Positions 32,902 to 41,751 of a stretch of DNA of 64,000 bases are shown here, in pieces. The first letter of the stretch is position 1; every line of letters starts with the position of its first letter. Position numbers and translations under genes: made by a program. This DNA is from Pseudarthrobacter sulfonivorans (GTDB lineage Bacteria; Actinomycetota; Actinomycetes; Actinomycetales; Micrococcaceae): assembly GCF_014712225.1 (NCBI RefSeq), contig NZ_JACXBW010000011.1, positions 1 through 64,000 of the forward strand. The letters are read 5' to 3'. Under the pieces are notes generated by a model. It was given only the letters and a program-made list of their open reading frames with translations. It ran no database searches and had not been told where the DNA came from.

Positions 32902-33963
32902 TCACTGCCGGTCAGCGCCCCCGGGGCCTGGGAAGGAACGGCCGGAATCGGCGGCGAGGGGCCGGAGCTCGTCCGGGTCGAGGGGAGCATCCCAGGCGGC
33001 CCAGTCCATCGGCCGCACAGAGGGCCTGCCGAGCAGGTAGCCTTGCCCGGCGCTGAAACCCAACTCGGTCAGCGCCGCAAGTTCCTCGGCAGTTTCCACG
33101 CCTTCCGCCACCACGACGCTTCCGATCTGCGTGGCAAACTCCACCATGCAGGCGGCAACGGCATGCTGCGTCGGGTCCTGGTCCACGCCGCTGATCACGC
33201 TCCGGCCCAGCTTGATGAAGTCGGGGCGCAAATGGAGCATCCGGCTCAGGGTGCCGGCGCTGGAGTGTGAGTCATCGATGGCAATTCTCAGTCCGCGTTC
33301 CCGCAGCGGAGTAATTGCAGAAATGAAATGCGAGTATTGCTCGTCAAGAATTCCGTCCGTCAATTCAAGGACAATTCGCTCGATAGGCAACTCAATGTGG
33401 TCAAACAATTCCGCCAGGCGCGGGTCGAGGCACGATGCCGGCGAGATGTTCATGGCAACATAAAGGTGCTCAGGGAGATTCGCGGCGGCCAGCGCTGCAG
33501 AACCGAGCGCTGAGAATTCCAGGTTGGCGCCCAGGCCAACCGCGGCAGCCTCGGCAAACCAGAGTTCCGCACGTGCACCGTCGTCGCTCACAAAGCGGGA
33601 CAGCGCCTCAACACCCACCACACTCTTGGAGTCCAGCCCGTAAATAGGCTGGAAAGCGGTCATCAGCATCTGCTGCTCCAGCAAGGCGCTGATCCTGGAG
33701 AGGCTCCGCAGCGAATCAACCCGCTCAGCGAGATGCGGCGGCACGGCACTGAGGGGTTGAAGGGTGCTGGCCGTGTCCCGGGTGCCCTCCTGCGTGGCAT
33801 CCAACTGCCGGCGCTCCAGCAGATATTCCAGCAGAGCCCGCTCCGGTACACCGGGGTTTTCGCCCAGGCGATCGCTGAGGCGCTGGCGAATGGCCGCCCC
33901 CGCAGGATCCGGATCCGCCAAAACCGCAGCGATAACTCCCCATGCTTGCACGCGCACTGTCAT
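32902..33963 (-). CDS. EAL-domain protein, probably degenerate
   Basis: This 353-residue protein has ~95 N-terminal residues of unknown helical character, followed by an EAL domain (EAL at 119-121 in VGVEALSRF). Asn in MNISP, Lys in FIKLGRS and Glu in VVAEGVET are kept. The catalytic loop 6 DDFGTGYS is changed to DDSHSSAGT, and ELTE is ELTD, so c-di-GMP hydrolysis may be lost and it may act as a c-di-GMP or protein sensor. It lies downstream of a GGDEF-EAL gene. The 173-bp gap between them (33964-34136) is AT-rich for this genome and probably holds its promoter. Confidence 0.82.
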   Translation of the reverse strand: MTVRVQAWGVIAAVLADPDPAGAAIRQRLSDRLGENPGVPERALLEYLLERRQLDATQEGTRDTASTLQPLSAVPPHLAERVDSLRSLSRISALLEQQMLMTAFQPIYGLDSKSVVGVEALSRFVSDDGARAELWFAEAAAVGLGANLEFSALGSAALAAANLPEHLYVAMNISPASCLDPRLAELFDHIELPIERIVLELTDGILDEQYSHFISAITPLRERGLRIAIDDSHSSAGTLSRMLHLRPDFIKLGRSVISGVDQDPTQHAVAACMVEFATQIGSVVVAEGVETAEELAALTELGFSAGQGYLLGRPSVRPMDWAAWDAPLDPDELRPLAADSGRSFPGPGGADRQ

Positions 33964-34136
33964 TAGCGACGCCCCCAGTTGACGAAGTAATGGCCTCGTG
34001 GCCGTTTAGTTTTCAAATTTCCTGGCGCTTTCCAGAATTCGGTACTTCTGATTAGGCCGATCTCCTTACCGCGAAGAATCGGATACTGCAACTAGATCGT
34101 ATATCGGGACATGCCAAAAGCGCAGCCCCCAAACGA

Positions 34137-35669
34137 TTAAGCGCTATTACTTTGCGCCGAACGTCGGGCGAGGAGCCCAGGGATCTGTTCGGGCGGAACA
34201 GGTTTGCTGAAGTAGTACCCCTGCGCACTGAGACAGCCCAGGTTGCGCAGGTGCTCAGCCTGCTCCCCAGTTTCCACGCCCTCCCAGACTGCTTCGAGCC
34301 CGCAGGCCCGCACCAGCTGCAGGACGGCAGCCACCAGGGCGGGTTGGCTCGGATCAGTACCCAGGCCTTCGATCAGCGACCGGTCAACCTTGACGCGGTC
34401 CACGGGGAGGCGGCGCAGGTAGCTGATGGAGGAGTAGCCCGTCCCGAAATCATCGATCTCGATTCCAACCCCCAGGCCCCGCAGCCCTCCCAGCGAGTAC
34501 CGGTCCAGTTCGTTGCCCCTGACGATCGCAACTTCCGTCAGTTCGAGGACAACCTGCTCCGGCCGGACGGCTGTTTCCCGGAGCACGCCGCGGACGTCCT
34601 CGATGAACCGCAGGCTTTGCAGGTCGGTGGCGGAGATGTTGACCCGCACGGAGAACGAACTGTCCACCAGCCCATCGTCAATCCATTGACGGAGCTGGCG
34701 CACCGCCGTCGTGAGGACCCAGAGGCCAAGCTCGGAGATCAGTCCGGCGTCTTCAGCGAGGGGGATGAATTCGTCCGGCATGATGAGCCCCCGGGTGGGG
34801 TGCTGCCAGCGGACAAGGGCTTCCACGCCTTCAATCCTGCCCGAGTCCAGCTCAATGACGGGCTGGTAATGGAGCACCAGCCCTTCGCCCTTGACCGCCG
34901 TCCGGAGGTCATCGAGAAGTTGGCTGCGGAGCCTGCGGACAAGAAGGAGCCCTGGCTCGAACACATGGAGCCGGTTCTGGCCCTCGGCCTTCGAGGCGTA
35001 CATGGCAATGTCAGCCTCCATCAGCAGGTCGTCCGGCGACCGGCCCGGTTCGCCGATGCTGAGTCCGATGGACGCCCCGCAGCGGATGGTCCGGTCCGGC
35101 AGCTCGATCGGTTCCTTGAGGGAGGCCAGGATGCGTCGACCGACGGCGGCGGCCTGGTCGGCGCCCGTCGCAGGCATAACAATGGCGAACTCGTCTCCGC
35201 CCAGCCGGGCGACAACGTCGGTTTGGCGGACGGCGCTGCGGATACGCCTTGCGACTGTCGTTAGCACCTGGTCCCCGGCGGCGTGGCCCAGGCTGTCGTT
35301 GATGGACTTGAAGGCGTCCAGGTCAAGGAGCAGGATCACCGGCTGGCCGGCGCCGTTGTGGCCCTGGGCCGACTTCAGCGCGGTAAGGAGCGCCGACCGG
35401 TTGGCGAGGCCGGTAAGAGGGTCCTGCATGGCCATCTTCTGCATTTCGCGGTGTGCCTCGTGGAGGAGCTGGGTGCGGTCCTCTACGCGCTGTTCAAGTT
35501 CCTCATAGATGATCTGCAGGTCCTCGGCCAGGAGGTTGGTGCCCATGATGATGGCGTCGAGTTCGTCGCGGGCGGGCGAAACTGCAATCCGGGACTGGAG
35601 GTCGCCGGAGGCAAGCCGGACAATACCCTCCAAAAGTTGGGACAGCCTGGGGTCATCATCGGCGAACAA
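34137..35669 (-). CDS. GGDEF-EAL bifunctional c-di-GMP protein
   Basis: This 510-residue cytoplasmic protein has a HAMP-like helix and coiled coil (1-80), a GGDEF domain with an intact GGDEF at 157-161, and an EAL domain with EAL at 283-285, IDDFGTGYSSI and DRVKVDRSLI. Both cyclase and phosphodiesterase motifs look intact, so the net activity is open. No membrane segment is present. The start is a TTG at 35669, chosen because GAGAGGAGGT lies just upstream. The gene follows the sensor kinase gene by about 35 bp and is probably co-transcribed with it. Confidence 0.88.
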   Translation of the reverse strand: MFADDDPRLSQLLEGIVRLASGDLQSRIAVSPARDELDAIIMGTNLLAEDLQIIYEELEQRVEDRTQLLHEAHREMQKMAMQDPLTGLANRSALLTALKSAQGHNGAGQPVILLLDLDAFKSINDSLGHAAGDQVLTTVARRIRSAVRQTDVVARLGGDEFAIVMPATGADQAAAVGRRILASLKEPIELPDRTIRCGASIGLSIGEPGRSPDDLLMEADIAMYASKAEGQNRLHVFEPGLLLVRRLRSQLLDDLRTAVKGEGLVLHYQPVIELDSGRIEGVEALVRWQHPTRGLIMPDEFIPLAEDAGLISELGLWVLTTAVRQLRQWIDDGLVDSSFSVRVNISATDLQSLRFIEDVRGVLRETAVRPEQVVLELTEVAIVRGNELDRYSLGGLRGLGVGIEIDDFGTGYSSISYLRRLPVDRVKVDRSLIEGLGTDPSQPALVAAVLQLVRACGLEAVWEGVETGEQAEHLRNLGCLSAQGYYFSKPVPPEQIPGLLARRSAQSNSA

Positions 35670-35704
35670 GGGGACCTCCTCTCCAAGGATCAGGGTTCTG
35701 CGGT

Positions 35705-37387
35705 TCAGGCGTTCTGTGGTGAACGGGTAGCGAGTGGGAGCCTCACTGTGACAGTGGTGCCCAGTCCCAGCTGGGAAGCCACCTCGATGCGGCCGCCGTG
35801 GCGATCCACGATGTCCTGCGTGATGGCAAGCCCCAGGCCGGTGCCGGGCACCGCCCCGGACATGGCGTTGGAGGCCCGGTAAAAGCGGGTGAAGACGTGG
35901 GCCAGCTCGTCGTCGGAGATCCCCATCCCGGTATCCGAGACCCTGACCGTTGCCCAGCAGGTGCCGTCGGCTTCGGTCTCGGAGACACTGCTGACGTCGA
36001 TCCGTCCCCCGCCCGGGGTGAACTTGATGGCGTTGGAAACCAGGTTGGTAAAAACCTGCTGCAGCTGGACCTCGTCGGCCATGATGTCGAGGTCTTCGGC
36101 GTTGGGTGCCAGCACAATGCTGACGTTCTGCAGTTTTGCCAGCGGGGTAAGCGCGGCGGTGACTATCTTCAGTGTCCGTGCCAGCCGGACAGGCGTCAGC
36201 TGCAGCGGACTGAGCTCGTGGCCGTTGCGGGAAACGCTCAGCATGTCCTCGATCAGCAGGCGGAGCCGCTCCGTATTCCGGACCACGATGTCAAGCATCT
36301 GGTGGACCTCGGTGGACACCGGATCCGAGGTGTTTTCCTGAATCATGTCCAGGTACGCCATGATCGAGGTCAGCGGGGTGCGGAGTTCGTGGTTGACGGT
36401 GGCCAGGAAATCGGTCTTGGCTTTGTCCAGCTCCCGGAGCTGCTTGACCACCTGCTGCTGACTGGTGATTAGGTGGCTCTGGATCAGTCCGTGGGCCGCA
36501 TTGCCGGCCACGTGCTGGATGAGGCCGAGCTCCGCGCGCGACCATTCCCTGGGGGAGTCCAGCAGCGCTATCCAGATCATGCCCAGGGACGAACTGCCGT
36601 CGCCGATCGGGACAGCAACATATGCTGCCGCGTTGAGGGCGGCCAGCTCGGCCGGAAGCTCGGCATCATCGGTGCCGCCCTGTACGAAGGCCCCGTTCGC
36701 GGTCAGGGGCTCTGCCCGTGACCAGAGGAGATCCGCTGCCGAGCGGGCCCCTTCCGCCGCCTCAAACAACGCCGCAGGCAGGGGCGCCAACCCGCGCCGG
36801 TGCCACTGGGCCGTGATCAGCGGCACCCTGTCGTCCTCGAACGTGGCCAGGCAGACCCGGTCGGCGCCGAAGGTCTCACCGAAACCCGTCACCACAAGGT
36901 CGGCGATCTGCTGGGGGTCGTTGGTTCCGCGAAGCGCCGCCGATACCTGCCGCAGTCGTTCGCGCAGCGTCTCGGCTTCATGGCGCGTCTCGGCCCGGCG
37001 GGAGACCAGGTTGATCAGTGCGGTGGCCCGGTGGATCAACTCCTTGGCCGCAGGTGGTTTGGCAACGCAGTCCCGCACGCCGGCATGCTCCACTGCCTTG
37101 ACCTCGGACGGACTGTCCAGGTCCACGAGCGCCAGCACAGGAGCTGCAACGTCGATATCGGACAGGGAACTGTCCAGGACCAGGATGGAGGGCTTGGCGT
37201 CGCCCAGAATCGCGGACAGGTGGGCGGCAGTCCCGGCAGTGCGGACCGTGAAGCCCGCCGCCTCCAGCGCTGCCGTTACGAATTGCCGGCGCCCGGCATC
37301 CGGGTCCGCGACTACGGCCAGGTAGGGCACGGTTGCTACGTGTGGTGTGTCCGTTGGCAACCCGTCCCCCTCGATGTGGTTGAGCAC
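35705..37387 (-). CDS. Hybrid sensor histidine kinase: receiver-like + GAF + HisKA/HATPase
   Basis: This 560-residue soluble kinase has an N-terminal receiver-like domain (acidic pair in VADPD, possible phospho-acceptor Asp72 in LVLDSS, Lys-Pro at 110-111), a GAF domain (~150-300), the H-box with His333 (VNHELRTPLTS), and an ATPase domain with NLVSNAIKF, DTGMGI and GTGLGLAI. No membrane helix is seen. It would pass signals from a small ligand or redox cue. The next gene encodes a GGDEF-EAL protein, which suggests control of c-di-GMP. No separate response regulator is encoded here. Confidence 0.88.
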   Translation of the reverse strand: MLNHIEGDGLPTDTPHVATVPYLAVVADPDAGRRQFVTAALEAAGFTVRTAGTAAHLSAILGDAKPSILVLDSSLSDIDVAAPVLALVDLDSPSEVKAVEHAGVRDCVAKPPAAKELIHRATALINLVSRRAETRHEAETLRERLRQVSAALRGTNDPQQIADLVVTGFGETFGADRVCLATFEDDRVPLITAQWHRRGLAPLPAALFEAAEGARSAADLLWSRAEPLTANGAFVQGGTDDAELPAELAALNAAAYVAVPIGDGSSSLGMIWIALLDSPREWSRAELGLIQHVAGNAAHGLIQSHLITSQQQVVKQLRELDKAKTDFLATVNHELRTPLTSIMAYLDMIQENTSDPVSTEVHQMLDIVVRNTERLRLLIEDMLSVSRNGHELSPLQLTPVRLARTLKIVTAALTPLAKLQNVSIVLAPNAEDLDIMADEVQLQQVFTNLVSNAIKFTPGGGRIDVSSVSETEADGTCWATVRVSDTGMGISDDELAHVFTRFYRASNAMSGAVPGTGLGLAITQDIVDRHGGRIEVASQLGLGTTVTVRLPLATRSPQNA

Positions 37388-37463
37388 TGTTCAGTCCTGA
37401 ATGAGTACATTGTAGGGTGACGGGGCATAGCCGGCCCCTTATTAGGATGCGCGGAGGGTAATC

Positions 37464-37850
37464 GTGACGAATCAGCCTGCTGAAGGTGTGAAGGCGGACC
37501 TGACGTTGGACGGGCAGGGTGTCATCCAACTGAAGTGGCCCCGCGCGGTGTCCATCTCCCAGGCGGACGCCGAAGCTGCGATGCGCGGCGTGAATGAACT
37601 GTGCGGGGACCTCCGCTATCCCATGCTGGTGGACATGGCCACGACGGCGCAGGTCAGCCGCGGTGCCCGGACAGTTTTCGGCAAGCCGTGCCAAGCGTCC
37701 CGGATCGCGCTGTTGGGGGCATCGCCCGTGGACAAAGTGCTCGCAAACTTCATCCTCGGCATTAACAAACTGCCCTGCCCCACCCGGTTTTTTACCTCCA
37801 GGGAAGAAGCCACGGCCTGGCTGCTGAAGGACCAGCAGGCCGTCGCCTGA
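37464..37850 (+). CDS. STAS/SpoIIAA-like domain protein
   Basis: This 128-residue protein fits the SpoIIAA-like/STAS-like family common in Arthrobacter. It has alternating strands and helices with YPMLVDMATTAQVSRGAR and a C-terminal FFTSREEATAWLL, the usual ending of such domains. These proteins often serve as regulatory partners or stress switches. It starts with GTG after GGAGGG. It is divergent from the histidine kinase with 76 bp between starts, so shared regulation is possible. The exact role is unknown. Confidence 0.7.
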   Translation: MTNQPAEGVKADLTLDGQGVIQLKWPRAVSISQADAEAAMRGVNELCGDLRYPMLVDMATTAQVSRGARTVFGKPCQASRIALLGASPVDKVLANFILGINKLPCPTRFFTSREEATAWLLKDQQAVA

Positions 37851-37905
37851 CTCCACCGCGCTTCCCGGCGCAGGCGCAGGGCCTTCAGGGTCCTATATTT
37901 GAACG

Positions 37906-38739
37906 GTGTCCTCCCCCTCGAAACCGATGCGCCCCGCCTGGCGGAAGTACTTGATCCTGCCCAGGCTCATCCGGCTGTCCCGCTCCGCCCCCAAGGACCG
38001 GGCCGTTGCCTGGGACAAGTACTGGGCAGGAATCCTCCGAACCGGGACCAGTAGTGAAGTCCTCTGGGATTCCGGTTCTGACCATGAGTTGCGCGGCTAC
38101 CGGGACATTCTTGCGCGGCACTTCGATCCGGACCTGCCCGTGGTTGATGTGGGCTGCGGCCACGGCGCCTTCAGCCGCGCCCTGGCGGCCTTTTCACCGC
38201 AGGTGATCGGCGTTGACGTGGCTGATCATGCCGTGGTCCGCGCGCGGGCCACGTCGGCAGGGGTGAAAAATGTCAGCTTTGTGGCATGCGACATGACGCT
38301 GCCGGGAGCGGGTGCCGGGCTGGCGGGACCGACGGACGCCAATGTCTTCATCCGGGGAGTGCTCCATGTCCTGGACACCGCCGATCAGGCCGCCCTGATG
38401 GAAAACCTCCGGCTGTTGGTGGGCGAGCGCGGCCGGGTGTTCCTGGCGGAGACGAACTTTCGCGGAAACCCGGTGGAATACGTCTCGCACCTGGGTGCCT
38501 CGCTTCGGAGGATCCCGGCGCCGCTGGAACTGGCCATCCGCAAGCTGCCCATGCCCGGACACTTCGGCCCGGACGAGCTGGCCGTCGTGATGCCAACGGA
38601 CCGGTGGACGCTCGTGGAAGACGGCGCCGCCACCATCGAAACCAATCCGCTGATGGATGCTGACGGGGACAGCAGAATCCCCGGCTACTTCGCCGTCCTC
38701 AGGGGCAAGGCGCCCGCACAGGAGGGCATGTCCGCATAG
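37906..38739 (+). CDS. Class I SAM-dependent methyltransferase
   Basis: This 277-residue protein has the SAM-binding motif I VVDVGCGHGAFSRAL, an acidic residue after strand 2 (VIGVDVADHAV), and motif IV-like region VSFVACDMTLPG. The N-terminal ~45 residues are basic and may bind substrate or membrane. The substrate is unknown, and it does not look like a ubiquinone/menaquinone or rRNA enzyme by any clear signature. It starts with GTG. It lies between a STAS-like gene and glycerate kinase on the same strand. Confidence 0.82.
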   Translation: MSSPSKPMRPAWRKYLILPRLIRLSRSAPKDRAVAWDKYWAGILRTGTSSEVLWDSGSDHELRGYRDILARHFDPDLPVVDVGCGHGAFSRALAAFSPQVIGVDVADHAVVRARATSAGVKNVSFVACDMTLPGAGAGLAGPTDANVFIRGVLHVLDTADQAALMENLRLLVGERGRVFLAETNFRGNPVEYVSHLGASLRRIPAPLELAIRKLPMPGHFGPDELAVVMPTDRWTLVEDGAATIETNPLMDADGDSRIPGYFAVLRGKAPAQEGMSA

Positions 38740-38774
38740 CGGATCGGGCAAGCGCTTTCCCACAGTGGGCTGGC

Positions 38775-39911
38775 ATGATTGAGCGCATGCGCATTCTCAT
38801 TGCTCCGGACAAGTTCAAGGGTTCCCTCACCGCAGCCGAGGCCGCCGCCGCCATCGCGGAAGGGGCGCTGCGCGTCTATCCGGATGCCGTGGCCAACCAG
38901 TTTCCGATCGCCGACGGTGGCGAGGGAACCTTGGAGGCAGCCGTTTCCGCCGGCTACGAGGAGCGCCTCAACGCCGTCGTCGGGCCGATCCTTAAGCCCG
39001 TTGGCGCGGCGTGGGCCCTCCGTAGGAACGCTGACGGCAGCGCTGTGGCGGTCATCGAGACCGCGCAGGCCTCCGGCCTCGCGCAGATGGAGCCCACTGC
39101 GTCCAATGCGCTGCGGGCCCACAGCTACGGCTGCGGGCAGCTCATCGCCGCGGCCCTCGACGCCGGTGCCACCGAGATTGTGCTCGGCCTCGGCGGCTCG
39201 GCCATGACCGACGCCGGCAGCGGAGCCCTGCGTGCGCTGGGCCTCAAGCCCCTGGACAGCGCCGGAAACGTGGTCCCGTTGGGCGGCGGATCGCTTGCGG
39301 ATGTGGTGGCCCTGGATACCTCCGGACTTGATCCGCGGCTGTCCTCCGTTTCGTTCCGGATCGCCGTGGACGTGCAGAACCCGCTGTTCGGCGCCACCGG
39401 CGCCGCCCACGTCTTTGGCCCCCAGAAGGGAGCCGACGACGAGGCTGTGGAACTGCTCGACTCCGGCCTCCGCAACTGGGCGTCCGTGCTCCGTGAAGCG
39501 ACCGGCCGGGACGTCAACCTCCCCGGTGCCGGGGCAGCCGGCGGCTTCCCGGCGTCGTTCCTTGCCTTTACCAAGGCCCGGCTGGAAGGCGGATTTGCGC
39601 TGGTGGCAGGACTCACTGGACTCTCGGGTCAGCTCGACAACGCGGACCTCGTGATCACCGGCGAAGGGTCCTTGGACTCGCAATCGCTGACCGGCAAGGC
39701 CCCCATCGCGCTTGCCGATGCCGCCCGCGAACGGGGCATCCCGGTGATTGTGGTGGCGGGCCGGATTCTTGTCACGCCCGAGGACCTGGCCGGACACGGC
39801 GTAGTAGCCGCTGCCCAGCTGCTCGATGTGGCGGCCAGTCCCGAAGACGCCGTCGCCAACGCTGCAAAGTACCTGGCGTGGGCAACCAGTCAGGTCCTGG
39901 AAGGCGCCTGA
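38775..39911 (+). CDS. glxK: Glycerate kinase (GlxK/GarK family)
   Basis: This 378-residue type I glycerate kinase phosphorylates D-glycerate. The N-terminal RILIAPDKFKGSLTA with the ATP-site Lys pair, PIADGGEGTLEA, GLGGSAMTDAGSGAL and VITGEGSLDSQSLTGKAP are all family signatures. The ATG at 38787 is an alternative start that leaves the same fold. It probably forms its own unit, and no glyoxylate pathway genes are adjacent. The product would enter glycolysis as 2-phosphoglycerate. Confidence 0.92.
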   Translation: MIERMRILIAPDKFKGSLTAAEAAAAIAEGALRVYPDAVANQFPIADGGEGTLEAAVSAGYEERLNAVVGPILKPVGAAWALRRNADGSAVAVIETAQASGLAQMEPTASNALRAHSYGCGQLIAAALDAGATEIVLGLGGSAMTDAGSGALRALGLKPLDSAGNVVPLGGGSLADVVALDTSGLDPRLSSVSFRIAVDVQNPLFGATGAAHVFGPQKGADDEAVELLDSGLRNWASVLREATGRDVNLPGAGAAGGFPASFLAFTKARLEGGFALVAGLTGLSGQLDNADLVITGEGSLDSQSLTGKAPIALADAARERGIPVIVVAGRILVTPEDLAGHGVVAAAQLLDVAASPEDAVANAAKYLAWATSQVLEGA

Positions 39912-39916
39912 GCCGG

Positions 39917-40267
39917 TTAGACGATGGTGGTGTTCCGGCGGCGCCGCCAGATCACGACAACCACCAGCGTAACCAGCACGATGGCTCCGATGACCCACGG
40001 CGCATAGTCCAACCGCGTCCCTTCCTGCTCGGCTGTTTCTCCCGTACCGGGGTTGGCCGGACTGGTTGACGCCGTATCGGAGGGAGTAGGCTTCGCGGCC
40101 GCAACAGCTGCCGATGCCGGTCCCGGGTCGGACTGGGCCCCCATCGCCTGAAAGGTGGCGGAAGCCGGCGGAGCCGCGGTGGCTGCTGTGGCGAACGCCG
40201 GGGCCCCGGCGAGCATCGCCAGGACCACGATGACGGCCTTCAGAATTCTTTTCATTGCATTCTCCAA
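39917..40267 (-). CDS. Small secreted or membrane-anchored hypothetical protein
   Basis: This protein of 112-116 residues has an N-terminal signal peptide (KRILKAVIVVLAMLAG, then AFATAATA), a low-complexity Ala/Pro/Ser/Thr stretch, and a C-terminal membrane helix (WVIGAIVLVTLVVVVIW) followed by RRRR. This resembles a sortase-like or simple cell-surface anchor layout, but there is no LPxTG. The start is probably the ATG at 40255. Function is unknown. It converges on the glycerate kinase gene, with stops 5 bp apart. Confidence 0.65.
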   Translation of the reverse strand: MENAMKRILKAVIVVLAMLAGAPAFATAATAAPPASATFQAMGAQSDPGPASAAVAAAKPTPSDTASTSPANPGTGETAEQEGTRLDYAPWVIGAIVLVTLVVVVIWRRRRNTTIV

Positions 40268-40315
40268 TCAGATCAGGGGCCGGATCGAGGCCTGACAAAA
40301 AATGTGGTGTGCTGC

Positions 40316-40978
40316 TTACGCTCCGGTCTCATAGTGCGGCTCGGCTACCGGCTTGGATTCCGGCGAGCCTTTTTCCCGCAGGTAAACAGAGGCGCCCACC
40401 AAAACGGCCACCGCCAGGAACTCGCTTTGCCAGTTCTGGAAGGACTCAAACCAGAATTGGCTGGTGCCCAGGTACTGCAGCACGGTGACAGCGGGCTGGC
40501 CGTGGCTCTGCTGCTCGTCGCTGTACGCCGAGGCCCCGCCGGCCGCATGCAGGCTGAAGGAGGCCAGGAAGAGCAGCAGCAGGAGGATGGAGAGCGAGTG
40601 CTCGTAGAGCTTCAGCACAAGGCCGCCGCGCTTCACCGGCCACGGCGTTGCGTCCTTGATGGTGGCATCGCGCGGGTCCTGGTCCTGCGGGGCATCCTTA
40701 CCCATGGGCTTGGATTCGGAGGAGCCCTTCTGGAAAAGGAAGACGGTCAGGATCACATACATGGCCATCTGCAGGAATTCGGATTCCCAGTTTTCGAACG
40801 TGGCTTCCACAAAGTCGCCCGTCGACAGATACTCCAGCACGGTGACGCCCGGCTGCCCGTGGGCCGCCTGATCCTCGCTGTAGGCCGCCGCGCCGGACAG
40901 GATCATTCCGCCGAAAAACGCCAGGAACAGGCCGGCGTTCGCGAGCAACAGCCCATGTTCCTTGGCCCACTTACGCAT
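40316..40978 (-). CDS. DUF6766-like membrane protein with internal duplication
   Basis: This 220-residue membrane protein has about four helices. The sequence is an internal duplication: GAAAYSEDQAAHGQPGVTVLEYL..FENWESEFLQMAM..KGSSESKP is repeated as GGASAYSDEQQSHGQPAVTVLQYL..FQNWQSEFLAVAV..KGSPESKP. Each half is one helical hairpin around a conserved HGQP and NW/ESEF segment. It matches the DUF6766 family. Function is unknown, but members often occur among stress genes, as here. Confidence 0.78.
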   Translation of the reverse strand: MRKWAKEHGLLLANAGLFLAFFGGMILSGAAAYSEDQAAHGQPGVTVLEYLSTGDFVEATFENWESEFLQMAMYVILTVFLFQKGSSESKPMGKDAPQDQDPRDATIKDATPWPVKRGGLVLKLYEHSLSILLLLLFLASFSLHAAGGASAYSDEQQSHGQPAVTVLQYLGTSQFWFESFQNWQSEFLAVAVLVGASVYLREKGSPESKPVAEPHYETGA

Positions 40979-41060
40979 GTTTTGCTCCTCTGTTTGAAGG
41001 TTTCTTCCGCCGCATTCCGGCGGGGTTGGCGGTTTTTGCCGTTCGACTAAGCTGCCTGGG

Positions 41061-41555
41061 CTAACGTCCCTGGGCGCGGCGGTTCAGCCGCAGGGGGACA
41101 TAGATCAGCAGGACCAGGAGGACCGCCAGCAGGATGACGCCGGCGGTCAGCCCCGCCGACCGGCCGGCGGTTACGTCAAAAACCAGTGCCGCCGTCCCGA
41201 CGCTGAGCATGCCAACACCGGCCAGGGCCAGTTTCGTGATGGTATCGGCGCTTGACACCAGCATCTCCTTGAGGCGCTGGCGGAACAGACGGCGGTGGAC
41301 GCTCACCGGAAGCAGGATGAAGGCGGTGGTGAGGGTGGCGATAACGACGTTGACGAGATAGAGGGTGACCTGAAAATCGTCCAGTTCTTCGAAGCGCTGC
41401 TGGAAGGGGAGGGTCAGGAGGAAACCTGCCAAAATCTGCACCCCGGTCTGCAGGACCCGGAGTTCCTGAAGCAGTTCGGCCCAGTTCCGGTCAAGCTGTT
41501 CTTCCCGGGTTTCGTTCCGGCCCGACTTGCCCGTGAAGTCCTCCACATCCGACAT
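41061..41555 (-). CDS. DUF6328-like membrane protein
   Basis: This 164-residue protein has a charged N-terminus (about 30 residues) with ELLQELRVLQTGVQILAGFLLTLPFQQRF, then four membrane helices and a basic C-terminus (RLNRRAQGR). The N-terminal segment is characteristic of DUF6328. The ATG at 41555 has AAGGAG upstream, which decides the start. It is divergent from the YghA-type reductase gene. Function is unknown. Confidence 0.78.
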   Translation of the reverse strand: MSDVEDFTGKSGRNETREEQLDRNWAELLQELRVLQTGVQILAGFLLTLPFQQRFEELDDFQVTLYLVNVVIATLTTAFILLPVSVHRRLFRQRLKEMLVSSADTITKLALAGVGMLSVGTAALVFDVTAGRSAGLTAGVILLAVLLVLLIYVPLRLNRRAQGR

Positions 41556-41651
41556 TGCTTCTCCTTGCTCCGGGGCGTGGCCACCCAAGCCGTGTGCTCT
41601 CAAGCTAGGCCGAAGTTGCGCCGAGATCAAGAATTGCTAAGGTTGCTTATT

Positions 41652-41727
41652 GTTCGTGTCGAACGGTGGACTTGCTCTGCCGGGCGGGATAGTTTCGAAG
41701 GGCTGGTGCAGCATGCGCCCTTCGAAA
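41652..41727 (+). promoter_or_regulatory. Palindrome and leader hairpin upstream of the SDR gene
   Basis: GTTCGTGTCGAAC (41652-41664) is a 5-bp inverted repeat with a 3-bp centre. Farther down, arms of 11 perfect bp (41693-41703 and 41717-41727) form a hairpin just before the ribosome binding site at about 41741. GGGATA near 41686 could be a stress-sigma -10, but this is weak. The palindrome is not a LexA box, whose half sites face the other way. Confidence 0.45.
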
Positions 41728-41751
41728 ACCGATTCAGTGAAGAGGTGGACT

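Noticed and set aside
41652..41664. LexA (SOS) box upstream of the SDR gene
   Set aside because: The actinobacterial SOS box has CGAAC first and GTTCG second with a 4-bp centre. Here the order is reversed and the centre is 3 bp.
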